47,760 nucleotides of DNA from a virus. Below, piece by piece: positions 42,297 to 47,760 of this stretch. The position numbers were made by a program, and so were the translations under genes. The stretch lies in IMG/VR virus record IMGVR_UViG_3300042879_000940, positions 1 to 47,760 of that record; one strand, written 5' to 3'. Under the pieces are notes generated by a model. The model made no database searches, was not told where the DNA came from, and saw nothing but the letters and a program-made list of their open reading frames with translations. Numbering within the stretch: position 1 is the first letter of the stretch; the number at the start of each line of letters is the position of its first letter.

Positions 42297-43054
42297 TTAT
42301 TCAGATTATAGGTCTTCCAGGATCAGGAAAGACTGAACTGGCAAAGGCACTAAAGGAACGCATTAATGCTATTCATCTAAATGCAGATGAGGTTCGTGCT
42401 ACAGTAAACTCAGACCTTGGCTTTAGTCATGAAGATAGAATTGAACAGGCAAGAAGAATGGGTGAGATGGCTCGTCTTATTGCAAAGCAGGGGGTCGCTC
42501 CAGTAATTGTTGACTTTGTTTGTCCTACAGAATTAACTCGTGCAGCATTTGGAAAGCCAGATATTTTAATTTATATGGAAACAATTGAAGAGGGTAGGTT
42601 TGAAGATACTAACAAGATGTTTGAAACCCCAACCAATTTTGATATGGCTTTTATTAGTCACGAGTGGGATCCAAACGAAAAGGCAACAGAGATAATCAAA
42701 CAATTTAATTTGCATGACTGGTCTGCACCTACAACATTGATGCTTGGCAGGTACCAGCCTTGGCATGAAGGCCACCACGCTCTATACAAAGAGGCGGGTA
42801 AAAGAACAGATCAGGTACTTCTTGGAGTACGTAATACATACAATACAAGTGAGAAAGATCCACTTAAGTTTGATCAGGTAAAAGAATATATTGCCAAGGA
42901 CGACTTTATGGATGGGGCATTAGTATTAAGACTACCTAACATTACCAACATTGTATATGGCCGTGATGTAGGATATAAGATTGAGCAAGTAGATTTGGGG
43001 GCAGACATTCATGCTATATCGGCTACGCAAAAGCGTAAAGAGATGGGTATCTAA
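42293..43054 (+). CDS. Fusion: APS-kinase-like P-loop domain plus HxGH nucleotidyltransferase
   Basis: A 253-residue, two-domain protein. Residues 1-140 resemble adenylylsulfate kinase: P-loop GLPGSGKT at 7-14, HLNADEVRATV and the APS-kinase-type LGFSHEDRIEQARRMGE segment. APS kinase makes PAPS, the sulfate donor. Residues 145-253 form a Rossmann nucleotidyltransferase: GRYQPWHEGHHALY with HEGH at 158-161 and ISATQKR at 242-248. That second signature is closer to NMN- or cytidylyl-transferases than to ATP sulfurylase. Either it activates another small molecule, or the fusion replaces a sulfurylase. ATGA overlap with the preceding gene. The sulfate link is inferred from the sulfotransferase at 38706. 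Confidence 0.75.
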   Translation: MIIQIIGLPGSGKTELAKALKERINAIHLNADEVRATVNSDLGFSHEDRIEQARRMGEMARLIAKQGVAPVIVDFVCPTELTRAAFGKPDILIYMETIEEGRFEDTNKMFETPTNFDMAFISHEWDPNEKATEIIKQFNLHDWSAPTTLMLGRYQPWHEGHHALYKEAGKRTDQVLLGVRNTYNTSEKDPLKFDQVKEYIAKDDFMDGALVLRLPNITNIVYGRDVGYKIEQVDLGADIHAISATQKRKEMGI

Positions 43055-43106
43055 GGTTTGGAAAGTAATTAGTAAAGGCCCTGACAATATGGAGTGGCCA
43101 GCATGA
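43011..43106 (+). CDS. Possible very small gene (31 aa) overlapping the kinase end
   Basis: An ORF from ATG 43011 that overlaps the end of the preceding gene by 44 bases and the next ATG by four (ATGA). The product has a basic helix (RLRKSVKRWVSKVWKVI) and ends SKGPDNMEWPA. The bridging overlaps argue for a gene, but there is no clear ribosome site and it could be chance. Confidence 0.3.
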   Translation: MLYRLRKSVKRWVSKVWKVISKGPDNMEWPA

Positions 43107-43306
43107 ATGTATCCAAACAAAGATCAGCACTAAAGGCCATTACATGGCGTATAATTGGAACAGCAGATACATTTGCTATTGCTTGGCTTATAACCAAAGA
43201 GCCAGTTACAGCAGGTGCAATCGCAAGTTTCGAGGTAGTTACAAAAACAATCCTTTATTACTTCCATGAGCGTGGTTGGAATAAAGTTAAATGGGGTAGA
43301 AAATAA
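43103..43306 (+). CDS. DUF2061 small membrane protein
   Basis: A 67-residue protein started at ATG 43103 (GGAG eight bases upstream), not GTG 43094. It has the DUF2061 signature: KAITWRIIGTADTFAIAWLI, TAGAIASFEVVTKTILYYFHERGWN. Two membrane spans. It is a more typical member than the protein at 37938. The family is membrane-located with unknown function. Confidence 0.85.
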   Translation: MNVSKQRSALKAITWRIIGTADTFAIAWLITKEPVTAGAIASFEVVTKTILYYFHERGWNKVKWGRK

Positions 43307-43545
43307 TGTATACAGATTCTATGCGTAGAGCATTTAAGTCCTTAGATCATTTTTGCCCTAAAGGCTTTAGTTTAGAGTTAGTGGATAATGATAGTTTTAT
43401 TACTGTTCGTGCATCAGAAAAATCTTTTATGTCACTATTTGACGAAGATAAGCGTCGTGCTGTAGAATATATGATAAGAGTCAAAAAGGCACTTGAGGAT
43501 AATGGAGCAATTGTCCTATTAGTTCGTGAAGGCGGTAAAGAATAA
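43306..43545 (+). CDS. Small hypothetical protein
   Basis: A 79-residue protein with a mixed fold: helix (MRRAFKSLDHFCP), strand pair (SLELVDNDSFITVRAS), helix (KRRAVEYMIRVKKALEDNG) and a final strand (AIVLLVREGG). I do not recognise the family. It sits in one-base overlap with both neighbours, so it is part of a coupled operon with the DNA-repair protein behind. Confidence 0.5.
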   Translation: MYTDSMRRAFKSLDHFCPKGFSLELVDNDSFITVRASEKSFMSLFDEDKRRAVEYMIRVKKALEDNGAIVLLVREGGKE

Positions 43546-44030
43546 TGCAAACATTTTTACCATCAGCAAATGCAGCAACCTCTGCTCGGTTTCTTGATAG
43601 CAAGCGTTTAAACAAGCAAATACTTGAGTGTTACCAAATACTTAATGTCTTGTCTGGTAAGTCTAAGGGTGGTGGCTGGCGAAATCATCCAGCAGTTCTT
43701 ATGTGGAAAGGCTATGAGCGTGGCTTATGGCAGTATGTTCAGGCTATGATTCGTGAGGCTAAGTTGCGAGGTATTCGTACAGAAAACAATGAAGCCAATC
43801 TCAATACTTTAAAAGACTTGTGTTGGGATATTTGGGGAGATAATCCTCCATCTTTTTGGAATGATAAAACTAAACTTATGCGTGTAGTAACAACACACAA
43901 GGCAAGTCTATTTGATAAAGATCCTATATTCTATTCAAGGTTTGGTTATGCAAAGCATAGCATTTACAACAGTCCATGCTGCTCTAAGTGCAAGTATTAT
44001 TGGGTAACACATGAGGGTAGAAATGCTTGA
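43545..44030 (+). CDS. Pyrimidine-dimer glycosylase-like protein (MSMEG_6728 type)
   Basis: A 161-residue protein resembling the pyrimidine-dimer DNA glycosylase/MSMEG_6728 family: MQTFLPSANAATSARFLD, KRLNKQILECYQIL, then GWRNHPAVLMWKGYE. The family is related to T4 endonuclease V and removes UV-damaged bases. The C-terminal part has a CCSKC zinc knuckle. The activity is inferred from family resemblance; T4-type N-terminal Thr is not at position 2. Confidence 0.75.
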   Translation: MQTFLPSANAATSARFLDSKRLNKQILECYQILNVLSGKSKGGGWRNHPAVLMWKGYERGLWQYVQAMIREAKLRGIRTENNEANLNTLKDLCWDIWGDNPPSFWNDKTKLMRVVTTHKASLFDKDPIFYSRFGYAKHSIYNSPCCSKCKYYWVTHEGRNA

Positions 44031-44388
44031 GTTTGCTATATTTTTAATTTTTTTTACTCTAATAACTATACTATCAATAATCATTGTAAGATTAAAAAAT
44101 GTAAACTTGCAATTAGTTATTGCAATAGATCAGGCAATTGCAGATATTGAAGTTTTGAGTTTGCGATCTAATGAAACGCCTACTGAAAAAGAACACCTTT
44201 TGTCATTTTTAAATGAAACTCGTGACATTGCATACAAATATATAGAGGAGGTTCATACTGCTTTATTAGAATATAAAGAAGAAATTGAGTATGACTTAAA
44301 TAATCCAAGTGAACTATCTATACATAGACTTAAAAATGCTTTTAAAAAGTTAGAAAAAATATATCCAAAGGACATTCCAAATGATTAA
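44011..44388 (+). CDS. Membrane-anchored helical protein
   Basis: A 125-residue protein with one N-terminal membrane span (FAIFLIFFTLITILSIIIV) and a long charged helical domain (EEVHTALLEYKEEIEYDL, RLKNAFKKLEKIYP), suggesting a coiled coil at the inner membrane face. No family recognised. It overlaps the glycosylase-like gene by 20 bases. Confidence 0.5.
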   Translation: MRVEMLEFAIFLIFFTLITILSIIIVRLKNVNLQLVIAIDQAIADIEVLSLRSNETPTEKEHLLSFLNETRDIAYKYIEEVHTALLEYKEEIEYDLNNPSELSIHRLKNAFKKLEKIYPKDIPND

Positions 44389-44578
44389 TGCAAGAGGAAT
44401 ACCTACAGCAAACTGCCCTGAATGTGGATGCGATCTTTTAAAGGTTAATGTAAAAATTGATCCAATAGATTATGAGATAGGGCTATATACATTGGACGGT
44501 GAGTGTGCTAAATGTGGTGCCCTGGTTACTGTTGCCACCCCACTTGACCATCCTGATTTTCAAAAAGGAGAAAAATGA
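44381..44578 (+). CDS. Zinc-ribbon protein
   Basis: A 65-residue protein with CPECGCDL near residue 12 and CAKCGALV near 42, i.e. one four-Cys zinc ribbon separated by an acidic beta region. It overlaps the previous gene by eight bases and ends in ATGA overlap with a short membrane protein gene. Function unknown. Confidence 0.6.
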   Translation: MINARGIPTANCPECGCDLLKVNVKIDPIDYEIGLYTLDGECAKCGALVTVATPLDHPDFQKGEK

Positions 44579-44733
44579 AAGAGATTATATTCTCAGTTTT
44601 AACTGGTTTTGGCTGCGGTTTGGTGTTTGCAATCTTTAAACTACCAGTTCCAGCCCCACCAGTGTTTGCTGGAGTTGCTGGTATAATTGGACTATGGCTC
44701 GGATACGATGTCATAACAAGGTTCATATCCTAG
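44575..44733 (+). CDS. XapX-domain small membrane protein (52 aa)
   Basis: A short gene in ATGA overlap with the zinc-ribbon gene, with AAAAGGAG in front. The protein is two membrane spans around a conserved Pro-rich turn (KLPVPAPPVFAG) and a closing GLWLGYDVI, the pattern of the XapX family (DUF1427), whose function is unknown. The length is typical of that family. Confidence 0.75.
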   Translation: MKEIIFSVLTGFGCGLVFAIFKLPVPAPPVFAGVAGIIGLWLGYDVITRFIS

Positions 44734-44743
44734 GAGGAATAAA

Positions 44744-45043
44744 ATGAAACTTAAAGAAAAACAAAAGAAAATGCTAGAGACTTATGTTGCATCATTTGGT
44801 GTTGCTGTAGCACAGTCATATCAGGCTAACAGCGATCTTGGAATAGATGGCTTACTAATTGCAGGTTTAATTGCAGTAGTAGGACCAGCGATAAGAGCGA
44901 TCAATCCAAAAGATCCTGCGTTTGGTTGGGTAGCAAATGTGGCTGATGCAGAACTTAAGAAGTTGGCTAAGAAGGCTGAAACAAAGAAGAAGGCTCCTGC
45001 AAAGAAGTCTGGCGGTGGCGGTAAGCCATCACAAATGGCATAA
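44744..45043 (+). CDS. Membrane-associated protein, possible second holin
   Basis: A 99-residue protein with an amphipathic N-terminus, a hydrophobic segment (GLLIAGLIAVVGPAIRAI), then ELKKLAKKAETKKKAPAKKS, a highly basic tail. TAGGAGG precedes the ATG. This layout (one to two short spans, Lys-rich end) is seen in some phage holins and also in small virion proteins. A terminator-like hairpin follows. Holin status is a guess. Confidence 0.5.
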   Translation: MKLKEKQKKMLETYVASFGVAVAQSYQANSDLGIDGLLIAGLIAVVGPAIRAINPKDPAFGWVANVADAELKKLAKKAETKKKAPAKKSGGGGKPSQMA

Positions 45044-45058
45044 TAGCCTTATAAAAGG

Positions 45059-45090
45059 AATAGGGATGGGTTGTTGACATCCCTATTTCT
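45059..45090 (+). terminator. Probable intrinsic terminator
   Basis: A perfect 10-bp stem (AATAGGGATG with CATCCCTATT) around a nine-base loop, followed by a short T-rich stretch. It lies after the Lys-rich protein gene and before the carbamoyltransferase unit. The weak T-run lowers confidence. Confidence 0.55.
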
Positions 45091-45112
45091 AATAAAAGTA
45101 AAAGGATAAAGC

Positions 45113-45211
45113 GTGATAATTAAATATTATTTTTATAAAATTTTTAAAAAAATAAAAAAAGTTATTTTTTTTAAAAAGAAAAAAGACACAAACAGAGAGT
45201 TTATATACTAA
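45113..45211 (+). CDS. Possible very small basic peptide (32 aa)
   Basis: A GTG-started ORF, with AAAAGGAT upstream, in a strongly A/T-rich gap of 168 bases. The peptide is Lys/Phe/Tyr-rich (MIIKYYFYKIFKKIKKVIFF) and its stop directly touches the carbamoyltransferase ATG. It may be a coupled leader ORF for a gene lacking its own clear ribosome site, or chance in low-complexity DNA. Confidence 0.35.
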   Translation: MIIKYYFYKIFKKIKKVIFFKKKKDTNREFIY

Positions 45212-46633
45212 ATGATTATACTTGGAATTAATGAAACATCACATGATGCTTCTGTGTCTTTAATTAAAGATGGTGAAATACTATTTGCTGGTCATGCTGA
45301 AAGATATTCTAAAAACAAAAATGATTGGTATAACAATAAAGATATTTATTCCGATATGCTTAATTATGGAACTCCAACACACATAGCATACTATGAGCAT
45401 TCTCAACTTAAAAGATCACGTATATTATTAAGAGGTGGGGCAGCAGACTGGAAGCCTAAGATTCCTATGGATCTTCCAGTAAAATACTTTAGTCATCACT
45501 ACTCCCACGCATGTGCTGGATACTATACAAGTAAGTTTAATGACGCAGTAATTGTTGTGCTAGATGCTATTGGCGAATACAATACTTCAACTATATGGGT
45601 TGGAGAAGGCAGCAAGATTAAGCCAATTAAAAAGTTTAACTACCCGTTTAGTTTTGGTTTATTTTACTCTGCATTTACTCAACTTGTAGGGTTGAAGCCA
45701 AATGAAGAAGAATATATTCTTATGGGAATGGCTGGGTATGGAGATCCTGAAAGATATTTCCACAAAGTAAAAGATTATTTCCCATCAATGTCTCAACAAA
45801 AATATAACTTTCATAAGGGCATTATTGATTGGGATGAGCCTATTGGACAACAGGAAAAATTTGATATTGCTGCTGCCGTTCAAAAAGTATATGAGCAAAG
45901 GCTTATGGAATTTATGCGATATGCAAAAGCCAAAACAGGAAAAGAAAATCTTGTCTTTATGGGTGGGTGTGCACTTAACTGTTCTGCAAATACAAAGTTA
46001 TGGGATATATTTAGTGATATTTGGATTATGCCAAACCCTGGCGATGCTGGAAGTTCTTTGGGCGCAGCAGCAGCCTTGTACGGTAAACATTTAAATTGGC
46101 AATCACCTTATCTTGGCTATGATCTTGGTGGAGATTACCCAGTTCAGAAAATTCTGGACGGTATATTTGAAGACGGAATCGTAGCAGTAGCAACAGGTAG
46201 AGCAGAATACGGTCCAAGAGCATTAGGAAACAGATCTATCTTGGCTGATCCAACAGATCCAGACATCAAGAATAAGGTTAATTTAATTAAAAAGAGAGAG
46301 TTATTCAGACCATTTGCCCCAGTAGTTATGGCAGAACATGCATCAGAATGGTTTGATATGAATTATGAATCTCCGTATATGCAGTATGCTGTCAAATGCT
46401 TGAAGCCTGACCTAATACCATCAGTAGTTCATGTGGATGGTACTTCTCGTGTTCAAACAGTAACAAAAGATCAGCACCCTGGACTATATACTTTATTAGA
46501 AAAATTTTACTCAGTAACTGGTGTGCCTATATTATTAAATACAAGTTTAAATATTAAGGGGCAACCACTATTAAATGATATGAATGATGTAAAGATTTTT
46601 AATGAAATTAATAGGTTTAATATAATAACATGA
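45212..46633 (+). CDS. NodU/CmcH-family carbamoyltransferase
   Basis: A 473-residue protein that should move a carbamoyl group from carbamoyl phosphate, via ATP, to a hydroxyl on a sugar or similar acceptor. The N-terminal part (LGINETSHDASVSL, FSHHYSHACAGY with metal-binding His95/His96/His99, and VVVLDAIGE) is the Carbam_trans_N domain; the C-terminal part (GRAEYGPRALGNRSILADP, FRPFAPVV and ILLNTSLNIKGQPL) is the YrdC-like ATP domain. It is somewhat shorter than NodU (about 560). Its end overlaps the SGNH-like gene by four bases. In phages such enzymes are rare; substrate unknown. Confidence 0.92.
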   Translation: MIILGINETSHDASVSLIKDGEILFAGHAERYSKNKNDWYNNKDIYSDMLNYGTPTHIAYYEHSQLKRSRILLRGGAADWKPKIPMDLPVKYFSHHYSHACAGYYTSKFNDAVIVVLDAIGEYNTSTIWVGEGSKIKPIKKFNYPFSFGLFYSAFTQLVGLKPNEEEYILMGMAGYGDPERYFHKVKDYFPSMSQQKYNFHKGIIDWDEPIGQQEKFDIAAAVQKVYEQRLMEFMRYAKAKTGKENLVFMGGCALNCSANTKLWDIFSDIWIMPNPGDAGSSLGAAAALYGKHLNWQSPYLGYDLGGDYPVQKILDGIFEDGIVAVATGRAEYGPRALGNRSILADPTDPDIKNKVNLIKKRELFRPFAPVVMAEHASEWFDMNYESPYMQYAVKCLKPDLIPSVVHVDGTSRVQTVTKDQHPGLYTLLEKFYSVTGVPILLNTSLNIKGQPLLNDMNDVKIFNEINRFNIIT

Positions 46634-47544
46634 CGAGTAATAGAAATCTTTTTGAGTTTGATAATCTGTTTTCACGATCCTTAAAGTCGATGGGTGGCAA
46701 AATTCAAGAAGGACCATGGCCTATAGATACTGATCGTTTAGAGGTATTGTATACTCACAATTCTTACGGCTATAGGTGTGAAGAATTTAATAACCAGGAA
46801 GTTTTAATTTTAGGATGTTCTTATACCAGAGGTGATGGACTACCATTAGAAGTAACATGGCCACATATGCTTGCTAATAAAATGAATAAACCTTATATTA
46901 ATTTAGCAAAAGGTGGAGATGGAATGCAGGCTCAAGTTTTTAAGGCATTTCAATTTTTTAGAGAGTTCCATAATCCAAAATATATTTTTGGACTTTTTCC
47001 TTTGACAAGATTAGAAATGCCATATGTAAAGGATGTATTTGCTGTAGATAAAAATCCTAAAGTAGTTGATGTTAATGGAAAATATATTCAGAATGTTTTT
47101 ATTTCAAATAGAAAAATTGAAAAATTTTCAAAATTACCACATAGTATTGATGAAATCTTGCCAGAAGAGGCTGCAATATTTTATAACTTAATGTTTATAC
47201 AAATGTTAGATCAGTATTGCAAAGCAAATAATATTAAATTTTTATGGACAGTTTATAATGATTTAGAATATAAAGGAAACAACAGTGATTTGCTAAATAA
47301 ACTTAAGTTAGATAGTTATTTTAGTGAGCCGTCTCTCAACTGGAGCGACTACCCTATTGAGCATGATCAATGTCACGCAGATCTTTCTAATGATCAATTC
47401 TTTTACTATGCTGCAGACTCTATGGAGCAACCTCTGAAACTATCGCAACAGTACCTTGATATTTATCGTCCTACGGGTGGTCATGGTCATTGGGGCTTTC
47501 ACAAACATATTCACCTTGCAGATACTATATATAATCTAATATAA
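46630..47544 (+). CDS. SGNH/GDSL-like hydrolase
   Basis: A 304-residue protein with the SGNH blocks: block I LILGCSYTRGDGL (Ser nucleophile), block II INLAKGGDGMQ (Gly), and a C-terminal HGHWGFHKHIHLAD whose His/Asp could complete the triad. The central part is helical and Trp/Tyr-rich. It overlaps the carbamoyltransferase by four bases (ATGA), so the two act together; it might deacylate or esterify the same sugar. A canonical block III Asn was not seen with certainty, so activity is inferred. Confidence 0.65.
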   Translation: MTSNRNLFEFDNLFSRSLKSMGGKIQEGPWPIDTDRLEVLYTHNSYGYRCEEFNNQEVLILGCSYTRGDGLPLEVTWPHMLANKMNKPYINLAKGGDGMQAQVFKAFQFFREFHNPKYIFGLFPLTRLEMPYVKDVFAVDKNPKVVDVNGKYIQNVFISNRKIEKFSKLPHSIDEILPEEAAIFYNLMFIQMLDQYCKANNIKFLWTVYNDLEYKGNNSDLLNKLKLDSYFSEPSLNWSDYPIEHDQCHADLSNDQFFYYAADSMEQPLKLSQQYLDIYRPTGGHGHWGFHKHIHLADTIYNLI

Positions 47545-47724
47545 TTATGCGTTTTTGATATCATTCAAAATAGCATCAGCCAAACCCTTATCAAAGTGGG
47601 CATGTCCAGCAGAAAGACGATCAAATTGAGGGGCTAACAAATTAACAATCCTATTTTTTGTTGCCTGAATAATCTGATGCACCATGATTTCTGCTTGCTG
47701 TTCTGTGGTAAGTTCTTCATTCAT
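47545..47724 (-). CDS. Small acidic protein on the minus strand (59 aa)
   Basis: The only minus-strand gene I support. It runs from ATG (complement of 47722-47724) to TAA at 47545, ending exactly where the convergent SGNH-like gene ends. The product begins MNEELTTEQQAEIMVHQII and ends FDKGLADAILNDIKNA; both ends are helical. No ribosome site, but a -10 box lies six bases upstream, so a leaderless start fits. Function unknown. Confidence 0.6.
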   Translation of the reverse strand: MNEELTTEQQAEIMVHQIIQATKNRIVNLLAPQFDRLSAGHAHFDKGLADAILNDIKNA

Positions 47725-47730
47725 AATCTA

Positions 47731-47739
47731 ATTCTATCA
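47731..47739 (-). promoter_or_regulatory. Extended -10 (TGa-TAGAAT) for the minus-strand gene
   Basis: Reading the minus strand, TG-A-TAGAAT is followed by six bases and ATG, the same leaderless spacing as other genes here. -35 not visible. Confidence 0.4.
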
Positions 47740-47746
47740 TAACCTA

Positions 47747-47755
47747 TGCTATACT
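47747..47755 (+). promoter_or_regulatory. Extended -10 (TGc-TATACT) pointing out of the window
   Basis: A plus-strand extended -10 starting eight bases beyond the minus-strand element, probably driving a gene to the right of the window. The two form a divergent promoter pair at a strand switch. Confidence 0.45.
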
Positions 47756-47760
47756 ATTTA

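Noticed and set aside
45074-45100. TTGACA within the terminator loop before 45113
   Set aside because: No -10 at 16-19 bases; the hexamer is part of the stem-loop.
1-47760. tRNA genes, integrase, attachment sites or insertion sequences
   Set aside because: Looked for cloverleaf ends, tyrosine/serine recombinase motifs and terminal inverted repeats; none seen. A very short or divergent tRNA could be missed by eye.

Overview
The window is one stretch of an AT-rich, tightly packed tailed-phage genome, probably a long-tailed double-stranded DNA phage of an actinobacterium. Almost every gene is on the + strand, and stops and starts commonly overlap as ATGA or TAATG. The actinobacterial assignment rests on a WhiB-family regulator (four Cys plus a GVWGG turn), a DUF7455-like protein of a family typical of Actinobacteria, and several genes whose start codon lies 5-7 bases after a -10 box, as expected of leaderless mRNAs, which are common in that phylum. 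The low GC content would fit a freshwater, streamlined actinobacterial host, but that is inference. No tRNA, CRISPR array, integrase or insertion sequence was seen.

Layout. 1-16.8 kb is the tail module: a giant tape-measure protein cut off by the left edge, a distal-tail protein, a 1417-residue hub/fibre protein and four smaller fibre or baseplate proteins. 16.8-28.5 kb is DNA metabolism: an HTH protein, DnaB-type helicase, DnaG-type primase, single-strand binding protein, a DnaE-type polymerase with an apparently intact PHP domain, RecA, a PD-(D/E)xK resolvase-like protein, a Cas4/RecB-like nuclease and a RuvC-like resolvase. 28.4-30.8 kb holds the terminase pair; no portal or capsid gene follows, so the head genes must lie outside the window. 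30.7-34.7 kb holds two large exported proteins flanking a cupin-type oxygenase. 34.7-36.2 kb is the probable lysis region: small membrane proteins, a lipoprotein and a CHAP endolysin.

36.2-47.7 kb is a dense accessory region. It contains an HslV/proteasome-type peptidase with its own strong promoter, a secreted subtilisin-like protease, a sulfotransferase, a second 2-oxoglutarate-oxygenase-like protein, a thermonuclease, WhiB, an APS-kinase-like/nucleotidyltransferase fusion, a pyrimidine-dimer glycosylase-like protein, a NodU/CmcH-type carbamoyltransferase and an SGNH-like hydrolase, with many tiny membrane and zinc-ribbon proteins between them. At the right edge a 59-codon gene runs on the opposite strand, with a divergent promoter region marking a strand switch.

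The most interesting possible system is the spread-out set of small-group-transfer enzymes: PAPS synthesis plus sulfotransferase, carbamoyltransferase, SGNH esterase-like protein and two oxygenases. Together they look like a toolkit for decorating a glycan or other surface molecule of host or virion. Other notable points are exported phage proteins (PA14-like, Pro/Thr-rich, subtilase), the proteasome-like peptidase whose Thr1/Asp17/Lys33 positions match HslV without gaps, and the recurring leaderless promoter architecture. Six short genes below 60 codons were read directly from the sequence.
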